Part shown: piece after piece, positions 1-6,618 of the stretch
How positions within the stretch are numbered: position 1 is the first letter of the stretch
Layout of the letters: each line of letters begins with the position of its first letter
DNA from: Pseudomonadota bacterium
GTDB taxonomy: Bacteria; Pseudomonadota; Gammaproteobacteria; Burkholderiales; Burkholderiaceae_E
DNA: 15,566 nucleotides
Reading direction: 5' to 3'
NCBI GenBank assembly: GCA_023388075.1
Contig: JAEWGX010000008.1
Span: 1-15,566 of the forward strand
Made by a program: the position numbers and the translations under genes
The notes under the pieces: model-generated
Databases searched by the model: none
What the model saw: the letters and a program-made list of their open reading frames with translations, nothing else
What the model was told of the DNA's origin: nothing

Positions 1-736
1 GCAGGAACCGGTCGCGCGAGTCGAAGCCGAACTCGCGGACCTGCCAGTGGATGTTGCTGACCACCCCGCGGTGCTCGATCATGACCCCCTTGGGGCGGCC
101 GGTGGAGCCCGAGGTGTAGATGACGTACGCAAGATGCTCGGGACCGGCGACCGGCACGGGATCGGTGGCCGGATGCGCGGCGAAGGCATTGGCGTCGCGG
201 TCCAGGCAGATCAGCTGCAGGGCAGCCGCTGCAGGGCTGGCGCCATCGACATCGCGCTTGCCATTGCCATCGGTGTCGGCGGAAGCGATGGCGGCGGCGA
301 GGGCAGGATACGCGGTGTCCGCGGTGAGGACGATGCGCACGCCGGCATCGCCGAGCATGAAGGCCAGTCGCTGGGCGGGGTACTCCGGATCGAGCGGCAG
401 GTAGGCACCGCCGGCCTTCATGACGGCGAGCATGGCGACCAGCATGTCGATGCCGCGAGTCAGGCAGACGGCGACGCGCTGGTCGGGGACGACACCGAGC
501 GCGCGCAGGTGATGCGCGAGGCGGTTGGCGCGCTGGTTGAGCTCGTGATAGGTGACCTGGTGCTCGCCGAAGACGGCCGCGATGGCCTGCGGAGTGCGCG
601 CCACCTGCGCCTCGACGAGCTGCGGCAGGCAGAGATCGCGCGGGTACGGCGCCGCCGTGGCGTTCCATTCGGCGGGGGGCAGGGCACCGTGCTCGGGCGT
701 GAAGGGTTCTAGTGAAGTCGTGCGGGTCGGGGGCAT
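1..736 (-). CDS. Nonribosomal peptide synthetase, N-terminal adenylation domain (3' end beyond window)
   Basis: An open frame runs from ATG at 736 off the left edge, giving 245 codons without a stop. The translation is an amino-acid adenylation domain, which activates an amino acid as aminoacyl-AMP and loads it on a carrier protein. Visible core motifs are A1-like VTYHEL (about residues 61-66), A2 MKAGGAYLPLD (106-116) and the ATP-binding A3 motif YVIYTSGSTGRPKG (204-217). The opening section with NATAAPYP and LVEAQVARTP is the usual lead-in to an NRPS adenylation domain, here at the very start of the protein with no condensation domain before it. The frame has a stop near 845-847 upstream, so no large N-terminal domain is missing. 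The start is ATG at 736; the ribosome site is weak. Substrate-specifying residues lie beyond the window. A single-module synthetase or a stand-alone adenylation enzyme cannot be excluded. The gene is divergent from the flippase. Confidence 0.9.
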   Translation of the reverse strand, partial: MPPTRTTSLEPFTPEHGALPPAEWNATAAPYPRDLCLPQLVEAQVARTPQAIAAVFGEHQVTYHELNQRANRLAHHLRALGVVPDQRVAVCLTRGIDMLVAMLAVMKAGGAYLPLDPEYPAQRLAFMLGDAGVRIVLTADTAYPALAAAIASADTDGNGKRDVDGASPAAAALQLICLDRDANAFAAHPATDPVPVAGPEHLAYVIYTSGSTGRPKGVMIEHRGVVSNIHWQVREFGFDSRDRFL

Positions 737-1080
737 CGCGGCATCCGTGTCTGGTTCACGTCCGCCCTGGCTGACCCGCACCACGACTTTCCGTCGCCAC
801 GGCGAGCCGGGAAGCCAGGGTGGAACGTGCCGGGGCCCGTGGGGCTACCGGCGCTGGACCCAAAGGTCCCATGGGATCGCTGCCATGGCCCTCCGCAATG
901 GCCTGTCCGGAATCAATTGCCCGATGAATGGCCCTTCTGCGCGGGCATGCCCCACACATCGGCCGCGCGCCATGGGGCCGGGGCCGTCGAGCGGCGCGGC
1001 GACCGTCAGTCAGGAGCAGGCGGGCGAATGTGCGGTCTTGCATCGACGCTGTCGCCAGGTTCTGCAACCATCGAGGGTCC
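737..1080. other. Divergent intergenic region between NRPS and flippase genes
   Basis: This is a 344-base gap between two divergent starts and should hold both promoters. I see no convincing -35/-10 pair. It contains a small stem-loop at 856-869 (GGACC, loop CAAA, GGTCC), a 10-base palindrome TCCCATGGGA at 867-876, and CCATGG hexamers at 869, 883 and 970, with a fourth spanning the flippase start at 1079. The flippase frame is open upstream to 928, but that stretch translates to Arg-rich sequence unlike a flippase N-terminus, so I treat it as non-coding. Confidence 0.5.
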
Positions 1081-2571
1081 ATGGCGCATTTCGGTCACCT
1101 TCTCAGCGGCGCTGCCTGGGGTATCTCGGGCAAGATCGTCCAGTTCGCACTCAGCCTGCTCGCGCTGGGCTACATCGCCCGCGTGATCGGGCCGGAGGCC
1201 TACGGCATCTTCGCGATCGGCTGGCTGGTGGTGGGGCTGTTCGAGGTGGTCATCAACGGCGCCCCGATGGACACGCTGGTGCAGCGCAAGCAGGTATCGC
1301 GCGGGCATTTCAATGCCACCCTGGTCGTCTCGCTCGCCATCTCGCTCCTGATCTTCGGATTGATCTGGCACCAGGCCGCCTTGATTTCGGACTGGTTCGA
1401 TGGCGGCGAGCTGCTGGCCGCGATCCTGCCCCTGCGGGCAGCGACGCTGCCGCTGATGGCACTCACGGTCGGTCCGTCCGCGACCCTGCTGAGGGCATCA
1501 CGCTTCAAGGCGCTGGCCGGAGCGGAGACCTTCGCATCCGCGGTCGCCAACGTGATCGGTATCGCGATGGCCTTCGCGGGCACGGGCATCTGGTGCCTGG
1601 TCGGCATGGAGCTGGCGCGGGCCGTGATCCTCGTCGTCTGCCTGGTCGTGCTGAGCGGCTGGCGCCCGGGCGTGCGATTTCGCAGCAGCGACGTCACGGA
1701 CCTGCTCGCGTTCAATGCAAGCACCTGGACGTCCTGGGGGCTCGGCTACCTCAACGGCCAGTTGCCCAGGCTGGTGCTGGTGTCCACCCTCGGAGCCCAT
1801 GCTGTCGGGGTCTTCGCACTGGCCCAGCGCCTCTACGACCAGATCACCAACATCCTGATGATCCCGGCCTACCAGGTCGTGCAGGCCGGCGTGGCCCGGT
1901 CCCAGGACAACCGGGCGCGGGCCGGCCAACTGACCGAGGGAACGCTGCGCATCACCGGCTTGCTCGCGTCTCCGCTCTTCCTCGGGCTGGCGGCCATCGC
2001 GCCGGTGCTGGTGCCGGCAGTCTTCGGGCACGCCTGGAGCGGTGCGGTCCCGGTGGTGCAGATCATGATGCTGCTCGGGATCCAGTCATCGGTGAACATC
2101 GTGCAGGCGGCCGTCGTGCGCGGCATGGGCAAGCCGCACTGGGACATGTTCTCGGCGGCGGCGGTGGCGGTGCTGACGGCCGGACTGCTGGTGGTTGCCG
2201 CGCCCTACGGGCTGGAGATGGTGACCGTCGCGGTGGTGGTCGGGTCAGTCGCCGTCTGGCCCCTCGACGCGCTGTTCGTGCGCCGGCTCACCGACCTGTC
2301 GTCCGCGGCCCAGTTCGCGACGGTAGGGCGAGCCGGGCTCGCCGCCACGGCGATGGCAGTGGTCGTCTGGGGCGCTACTCCGTTGCTGCTGCCGTACCTG
2401 CCCGTGACAGCCGTGCTGGTGGCCCAGGTGATCCTCGGCGCCCTGTTCTACTGGGCCATGCTGAGAGTGCTCATGCCGACCGTAGCCGCGATCATCGGCC
2501 GTGTCCTGATGGCCGTGGCGCGCCGCGATTTCGGCGCCGTCCGCGCCTCACTCGGCATGCTCGCCGGCTGA
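1081..2571 (+). CDS. Polysaccharide/lipid-linked oligosaccharide flippase (Wzx/MATE-like)
   Basis: This 496-residue, almost wholly hydrophobic protein has many predicted membrane segments, in the size range of Wzx/RfbX-type flippases. Such proteins move undecaprenyl-linked glycans, or related lipid-linked products, across the inner membrane. The N-terminal stretch with GAAWGISGKIVQF followed by ARVIGPEAYGIFA is typical of the polysaccharide biosynthesis protein family: an amphipathic first helix, then R-x-LG/IGPEAYG. ATG at 1081 was chosen because a GAGGG ribosome site lies just upstream (about 1072-1076) and the mature family N-terminus begins there. The frame is open to an ATG at 928, but those 51 extra residues are Arg-rich and not family-like. 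It is divergent from the NRPS gene, which hints at export of a peptide- or amino-acid-decorated glycan or lipid. That link is inference; the substrate is unknown. Confidence 0.85.
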   Translation: MAHFGHLLSGAAWGISGKIVQFALSLLALGYIARVIGPEAYGIFAIGWLVVGLFEVVINGAPMDTLVQRKQVSRGHFNATLVVSLAISLLIFGLIWHQAALISDWFDGGELLAAILPLRAATLPLMALTVGPSATLLRASRFKALAGAETFASAVANVIGIAMAFAGTGIWCLVGMELARAVILVVCLVVLSGWRPGVRFRSSDVTDLLAFNASTWTSWGLGYLNGQLPRLVLVSTLGAHAVGVFALAQRLYDQITNILMIPAYQVVQAGVARSQDNRARAGQLTEGTLRITGLLASPLFLGLAAIAPVLVPAVFGHAWSGAVPVVQIMMLLGIQSSVNIVQAAVVRGMGKPHWDMFSAAAVAVLTAGLLVVAAPYGLEMVTVAVVVGSVAVWPLDALFVRRLTDLSSAAQFATVGRAGLAATAMAVVVWGATPLLLPYLPVTAVLVAQVILGALFYWAMLRVLMPTVAAIIGRVLMAVARRDFGAVRASLGMLAG

Positions 2572-2592
2572 CTGACGCTGCATCGCCCGCGG

Positions 2593-2610
2593 GGACCGGC
2601 TCACCGGTCC
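2593..2610. terminator. Stem-loop between flippase and mnmD remnant
   Basis: GGACCGG (2593-2599), loop CTCA, CCGGTCC (2604-2610) form a perfect 7-bp stem at a convergent junction, 22 bases past the flippase stop. The loop contains the stop codon of the mnmD remnant on the other strand. There is no U tract on either side, so it may end transcription only weakly or act as a 3' protective hairpin. Confidence 0.45.
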
Positions 2611-2880
2611 GCGTCGGCCCGGAAGCGCCCGACGGTCATCTCGCGCTTGCCGGCGTATCCCCGGACGCGGCGCGGCTCGAAGCCGGCGGCGGCGAGCGCG
2701 TCGCGCACCCTGCGCGCGCTGCTCCAGGTGGCGAAGGTCGCATCCGGCGCCGCGAGCCGGGCGAGGCGCGTCATCAGTGAGACAGACCACAGGTCCGGAT
2801 TGCGCTCGGGCGAGCCGGTTGCCTTCCAGGAAGACGTGGCGCGCCGGCCCCCGGTCCTGGCCTGCCCGGTCCGCATCCCC
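2601..2880 (-). pseudogene. Remnant of tRNA 5-methylaminomethyl-2-thiouridine methyltransferase (MnmD domain), internally deleted
   Basis: The minus-strand frame ending at 2601 carries the C-terminal MnmD/MnmC methyltransferase signature: SPERNPDLWS, then LARLAAPDATFATWSSA, then GFEPRR and GKREMTVGRF. MnmD makes the last methylation of mnm5s2U at tRNA position 34. Directly upstream, in a different frame (2812-2880), is GDAD...ARHVFLEGNRL, matching the family's N-terminal motif (GDVY...VFLxGNxL). The two lie side by side around 2811-2823, whereas intact proteins separate them by over a hundred residues that include the S-adenosylmethionine-binding fold. The central part is therefore gone and the ends are out of frame. 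Before 2880 the match fades into the gspE start region. A 57-codon piece from ATG at 2774 is open but would lack all catalytic sequence. Family motifs are recalled from knowledge, not from an alignment. Confidence 0.72.
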
Positions 2881-2924
2881 CGACCGTTCGTCCGCCCCGC
2901 GCCGCGCCGGTCGGGGAACGCTGC

Positions 2925-2930
2925 TAACTT
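2925..2930 (+). promoter_or_regulatory. Candidate -10 box for the GspE-like gene
   Basis: TAACTT in the context GCTAACTTG lies six bases before the ATG at 2937, so transcription would start about at the start codon itself. No good -35 hexamer is visible. The context matches two other GCTAAC(A/T)TG sites in this window that also precede gene starts. Confidence 0.3.
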
Positions 2931-2936
2931 GCGGCG

Positions 2937-4766
2937 ATGGAATCCACCGCAGCCGCAGCCCGCCCCGACGCGCCGGACGACGGGCCGGTCACCCGGCCCG
3001 CGCTCGGGCGCCAGGACCGCAACCTCCAGGTGCCCGACCTGCTGAACGGCCTGGTCGCGGATGGCCTGGTGCCGGCTGACGTCGCGGCCACGCTGGCACG
3101 CGACGCGAGCCTGTCCACCGCCGACCGCCATCCGCTCGTCTTCATCGCGGAACGCAAGCTCAAGTCCGCGGTCCCGCCACACGCGACGCTCGACCTCGAG
3201 GCGCTGTGCCAGTGGCTGGCCGCGAGCCTGCGGATGGAGTACCGGCACATCGATCCGCTCCGCGTGGACTTCTCGCGCATCGGCGACGTCATGTCGGGCA
3301 CGTACGCGAGCCGATTCCGGATCCTGCCCCTCGAGGTGAATCCGGGGGAGGTCGTGATCGCGACGGCGCAGCCGTTCGTGACCGAATGGGTGGCGGAGCT
3401 CACGCACACGCTGCGCAAGGAAGTGCGCACGGTGCTCGCCAATCCGCTCGAGCTGCAGCGCTACCTCGGCGAGTTCTTCAATCTCGCGCGCACCATCAAG
3501 AGCGCGCAGAAGAACGGCACGGGCACGGTCCAGAACAACTTCGAGCAGCTGGTGGAGCTCGGCCGCAGCGGTCGCAGCTTCGACGCGAACGACCAGCACA
3601 TCGTCACCATCGTCGATTGGCTCTGGCAGTACGCGTTCGAGCAGCGCGCGAGCGACATCCACATGGAGCCGCGCAGGGAGCTCGGCGTCGTGCGCTTTCG
3701 CATTGATGGCGTCCTGCACAACGTCTATCAGGTTCCGCCCGGGGTGCTGTCGGCGATGACGAGCCGCATCAAGCTGCTGGGCCGCATGGACGTCGTGGAG
3801 AAGCGCCGCCCCCAGGATGGCCGGATCAAGACCCGCACCGCTTCCGGCAGGGAGATCGAGCTGCGCCTGTCCACGCTGCCGACCGCCTTCGGCGAGAAGC
3901 TGGTGATGCGGATCTTCGATCCCGACGTGCTGGTGCGCGACTTCGAGGAGCTGGGGTTCGGCCGGGACGATCTCGCCCGCTGGAACACGATGACGCGGAT
4001 GCCGAACGGCATCGTGCTGGTCACCGGCCCGACCGGCTCGGGCAAGACCACCACGCTCTACACGACGCTGAAGGAGCTCGCCACCGAGGAGGTCAACGTC
4101 ACCACCGTCGAGGACCCGATCGAGATGGTCGAGAACAGCTTCAACCAGATGCAGGTGCAGAACGGCATCGATCTCGACTTCGCCGAAGGCATCCGGGCGC
4201 TGATGCGCCAGGATCCGGACATCATCATGGTGGGCGAGATCCGCGATCTCGAGACCGCCGAGATGGCGGTGCAGGCCGCGCTGACCGGCCACCTGGTCCT
4301 CTCGACACTGCACACCAACGATGCACCGAGCGCCGTCACCCGGTTGCTCGATCTCGGCGTGCCGGCCTATCTGCTCAACTCCACGCTGGTTGGCGTCATG
4401 GCCCAGCGCCTGGTGCGAACCCTCTGTCGCCACTGCAAGACGCCGGACGGACAGGTGAGCGAGGAGGAGTGGAACGCCCTGATCAGGCCGTTCAAGGCGC
4501 CGAAGCCGGCGCATGTCTATCGGCCCGTCGGTTGCCTGGAGTGCCGCATGACCGGCTACCGCGGCCGAACCGGCCTCTACGAGATCCTGGTCACCGACGA
4601 GCGCAGCCGCCAGATCGTCACCGAGCGGCCGGACCTCGCGGCGTTGCGCCGGCATGCGATGAAGGCCGGGATGCGGCCCCTGCGGCTCGCCGGTGCGATG
4701 CGGGTGGCCGCGGGCGCGACCACGGTGGACGAAGTGGTGCGCAACGCGCCGCCGATCGAGACCTGA
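2937..4766 (+). CDS. GspE/PulE/PilB-family secretion or pilus assembly ATPase
   Basis: This 609-residue cytoplasmic hexameric ATPase powers type II secretion or type IV pilus extension in its family. An N-terminal GspE/MshEN-type domain covers about residues 25-180. The nucleotide-binding region has an Asp-box part (ASDIHMEP), Walker A GPTGSGKT (364-371), a TVEDPIE Asp motif, Walker B around DPDIIMVGEIRD (426-437) and a His box (TGHLVLSTLHTND). A zinc-type tetracysteine is present: C497-x2-C500 and C533-x2-C536. All key motifs are intact and the length is normal. No other secretion or pilus genes are nearby, so this is an orphan copy. The next gene, 63 bases downstream, encodes a secreted Cys-rich protein. 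ATG at 2937 has no recognisable Shine-Dalgarno sequence. PilB and GspE cannot be told apart from sequence alone, so no symbol is given. Confidence 0.93.
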   Translation: MESTAAAARPDAPDDGPVTRPALGRQDRNLQVPDLLNGLVADGLVPADVAATLARDASLSTADRHPLVFIAERKLKSAVPPHATLDLEALCQWLAASLRMEYRHIDPLRVDFSRIGDVMSGTYASRFRILPLEVNPGEVVIATAQPFVTEWVAELTHTLRKEVRTVLANPLELQRYLGEFFNLARTIKSAQKNGTGTVQNNFEQLVELGRSGRSFDANDQHIVTIVDWLWQYAFEQRASDIHMEPRRELGVVRFRIDGVLHNVYQVPPGVLSAMTSRIKLLGRMDVVEKRRPQDGRIKTRTASGREIELRLSTLPTAFGEKLVMRIFDPDVLVRDFEELGFGRDDLARWNTMTRMPNGIVLVTGPTGSGKTTTLYTTLKELATEEVNVTTVEDPIEMVENSFNQMQVQNGIDLDFAEGIRALMRQDPDIIMVGEIRDLETAEMAVQAALTGHLVLSTLHTNDAPSAVTRLLDLGVPAYLLNSTLVGVMAQRLVRTLCRHCKTPDGQVSEEEWNALIRPFKAPKPAHVYRPVGCLECRMTGYRGRTGLYEILVTDERSRQIVTERPDLAALRRHAMKAGMRPLRLAGAMRVAAGATTVDEVVRNAPPIET

Positions 4767-4777
4767 GCGGCGCGCGC

Positions 4778-4783
4778 TAACAT
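4778..4783 (+). promoter_or_regulatory. Candidate -10 box for the Cys-rich secreted protein gene
   Basis: TAACAT, within GCTAACATGGG (4776-4786), lies just after the gspE-like stop and about 46 bases before the chosen start. The same 11-mer occurs on the minus strand before moaA. The -35 region is weak. Confidence 0.3.
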
Positions 4784-4829
4784 GGGTCCTTCGGCGTGCG
4801 AGGCCGCCGACCGAAGAGGTGAATCACGA

Positions 4830-5390
4830 ATGACGATGGCGATGACGAGCGCTCCGGCCAAGCCCGGCGCGGGGCTCCGGCGTGCCGCGCTGGCAGTGGC
4901 GATGGCGACCGGCCTCGCGTTCGGCGTGCCGACCGGACCGCTGGCCGCCCAGGCGGTGACCGAAGCCACCTCGGGCACGGGGGCCGCCTCGGCAGCCACG
5001 CCCAAGGCGCCGGCGAAGCCCGGGCAAACAACCGCCACGAGGCCGCGCTCCTCGAAGAAGCCGGCGGCCGGACGGACCTCGGCCAAGCCGGCCGCCGCGG
5101 GGGGCGCAGCAGCGGGCGGCGCAGCAGCGGGCGGGTCCCCGGCCGCGCAGGCCGCGCCCGCCGACCCGCCACGGGCGCGGGCGGCGGGGAAACCGGCCGA
5201 CGTGCCGTACGATTGCCGCGGCCTGCAGGGCGTCTCGCGCGAGGTCTGCGTGCAATGCGCGGAGGTGCCGATCTACAAGCGCGTGGTCTGCGAGCAGAAG
5301 GTGTTCTGGTCCCTCTGCAAGGGCAAGCGGCTCTTCACCGACGCCTACTGCCAGCAGAACCAGTCGCTCGGGCGGGGCGAGGGCGGCTGA
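4830..5390 (+). CDS. Hypothetical secreted protein with Ala/Pro-rich linker and Cys-rich C-terminus
   Basis: I do not recognise the family. The 186 residues read in three parts. First comes a signal peptide: basic LRRAALAVAMATGLAFG with probable cleavage near the AAQA at 39-42. Then a low-complexity Ala/Gly/Pro/Lys/Thr linker covers about 45-125 and includes two perfect 15-base DNA repeats at 5103-5132. Last is a compact C-terminal domain with six cysteines (129, 140, 143, 154, 163, 174), consistent with three disulfides in the periplasm. Residues 140-143 form a CVQC pair. ATG at 4830 was chosen because AGAGGTG lies about ten bases upstream and the signal peptide follows; an in-frame ATG at 4782 would add 16 residues before it. 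It could serve the upstream ATPase system, or be independent. Confidence 0.75.
   Translation: MTMAMTSAPAKPGAGLRRAALAVAMATGLAFGVPTGPLAAQAVTEATSGTGAASAATPKAPAKPGQTTATRPRSSKKPAAGRTSAKPAAAGGAAAGGAAAGGSPAAQAAPADPPRARAAGKPADVPYDCRGLQGVSREVCVQCAEVPIYKRVVCEQKVFWSLCKGKRLFTDAYCQQNQSLGRGEGG
5103..5132 (+). repeat. Two perfect 15-bp tandem copies in the linker of the secreted protein
   Basis: GGCGCAGCAGCGGGC is repeated twice back to back (5103-5117 and 5118-5132) and encodes two Gly-Ala-Ala-Ala-Gly units. It is likely prone to slippage, which would alter linker length in frame. Confidence 0.8.
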
Positions 5391-5391
5391 G

Positions 5392-5407
5392 CGCCGGCCG
5401 CCCGGCG
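5392..5407. terminator. Stem-loop between secreted-protein gene and VWA gene
   Basis: CGCCGG (5392-5397), loop CCGC, CCGGCG (5402-5407) form a 6-bp GC stem filling most of the 21-base convergent gap. There is no U tract. It is a possible bidirectional transcription block. Confidence 0.4.
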
Positions 5408-5411
5408 GCGG

Positions 5412-6587
5412 CTAGCGCGTGAGCTCGCGCATCGCGCGCTCGAGCCCGGCCATCGTCACCGGGTACATCCGGTTGGACATCAGCTGGCGGATCACAGAGA
5501 TCGACTGGCGGTACTCCCAGACACCCTCGGGCTCGGGATTGAGCCAGGCGAAGCGCGGGAAGTGCTCCGTGAGCCGCTGCAGCCAGACGGCGCCCGGTTC
5601 CTCGTTGTTGTACTCCACGGAGCCGCCGGGCTGGAGGATCTCGTAGGGGCTCATGGTGGCGTCGCCCACCAGCACCAGCCGGTAGTCGCTGTTGAACTTG
5701 CGCAGCAGGTCCCAGGTCATCAGCCGCTCGGCATGGCGACGCCGGTTGTTCTTCCACACGAAGTCGTAGACGCAGTTGTGGAAGTAGTAGAACTCCAGGT
5801 GCTTGAACTCGGACCGGGCGGCCGAGAACAGCTCCTCGGTACGGGTGATGTGATCGTCCATGGTGCCGCCGACGTCGAGCAGCATCAGCACCTTCACGGT
5901 GTTGTGCCGTTCCGGGCGCAGCCGGATGTCCAGGTAGCCGGCGTTGCGCGCGGTGGAGGCGATCGTGCCGTCCAGGTCCAGCTCGTCCTCGGCTCCTTCG
6001 CGCGCGAAGCGTCGCAGGCGGCGCAGCGCCACCTTGATGTTGCGGGTGCCGAGCTCGACCTCGTCGTCGTAGTCCCGGTACGCGCGCTGCTCCCACACCT
6101 TGACTGCCGTGCGGTTGCCGGCCGAGGGGCCGCCGATGCGGATGCCCTGCGGGTTGTAGCCACCGTTGCCGAAGGGCGAGGTGCCGTTGGTGCCGATCCA
6201 CTTGCTGCCGCCTTCGTGCCGGCCCTTCTGCTCCTCCAGCAGCTGGCGCAGCCGCTCCATCAGCTTGTCGAGGCCGCCCATGGCCTCGATGGCCGCCTTC
6301 TCCTCCGGCGTGAACTCGCGCTGGAACTGGCGCTTGAGCCAATCGAGCGGCAGGTCCAGCTCGATCCCCGGAATCGACTGCACGCCCTTGAAGTAGGCGG
6401 CGAAGGCGCGGTCGAACTTGTCGAAGTTGCGCTCGTCCTTGACGAGCGCGGCACGGGAAAGATGGTAGAAGTCGTCGACGGACGCGCCGATCACCCCCTT
6501 GCTCATCGCTTCGAGGAGCAGCAGGTACTCCTTCACCGATACCGGCAGCCTCGCCGAACGCAGATGCAGGAAGAAATCGATCAGCAT
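5412..6587 (-). CDS. CoxE-like VWA-domain protein
   Basis: This 391-residue protein is likely cytoplasmic, with no signal peptide. The N-terminal helical part (about 1-120, starting LIDFFLHLRSARLPVSVKEYL) and the C-terminal von Willebrand A domain (about 230-391) match the CoxE/VWA proteins that partner MoxR ATPases. The metal-ion site core is LLDVGGTMDDH (237-245): Asp238 is kept, but the usual D-x-S-x-S serines are Gly240 and Thr242. A second loop, VGDATMSP, may supply further ligands. It is the last gene of the cluster with MoxR, GNAT and the parvulin-like protein, 31 bases behind the parvulin gene. ATG at 6587 has no clear Shine-Dalgarno sequence but does have a -10-like TAGAAT just upstream. 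By analogy with CoxE and NorD it would help MoxR remodel a client enzyme, which is unknown here. Confidence 0.9.
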   Translation of the reverse strand: MLIDFFLHLRSARLPVSVKEYLLLLEAMSKGVIGASVDDFYHLSRAALVKDERNFDKFDRAFAAYFKGVQSIPGIELDLPLDWLKRQFQREFTPEEKAAIEAMGGLDKLMERLRQLLEEQKGRHEGGSKWIGTNGTSPFGNGGYNPQGIRIGGPSAGNRTAVKVWEQRAYRDYDDEVELGTRNIKVALRRLRRFAREGAEDELDLDGTIASTARNAGYLDIRLRPERHNTVKVLMLLDVGGTMDDHITRTEELFSAARSEFKHLEFYYFHNCVYDFVWKNNRRRHAERLMTWDLLRKFNSDYRLVLVGDATMSPYEILQPGGSVEYNNEEPGAVWLQRLTEHFPRFAWLNPEPEGVWEYRQSISVIRQLMSNRMYPVTMAGLERAMRELTR

Positions 6588-6593
6588 GAGGCC

Positions 6594-6599
6594 ATTCTA
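6594..6599 (-). promoter_or_regulatory. Candidate internal -10 box before the VWA gene
   Basis: Minus-strand TAGAAT matches TATAAT at five of six bases and lies six bases before the ATG at 6587, so a transcript from it would be leaderless or nearly so. The -35 region (CTGAGG at 17-bp spacing) is a 3/6 match. Confidence 0.3.
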
Positions 6600-6618
6600 A
6601 GCGCTGCGGCCGGCGGCC

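Noticed and set aside
928..1080. N-terminal extension of the flippase from ATG at 928
   Set aside because: The 51 extra residues are Arg-rich and not family-like, and a GAGGG ribosome site supports ATG at 1081.
552..2780. A 742-codon open frame on the plus strand across the NRPS-flippase gap and flippase
   Set aside because: It is an Arg/Gly/Ala-rich read-through of GC-rich DNA with no domain, and it lies out of frame over the clear flippase gene.
2601..4655. A 684-codon minus-strand frame opposite the GspE-like gene
   Set aside because: It is antisense to a gene with complete ATPase motifs. Only its last about 70 codons resemble anything (the MnmD remnant), and those lie outside the GspE gene.
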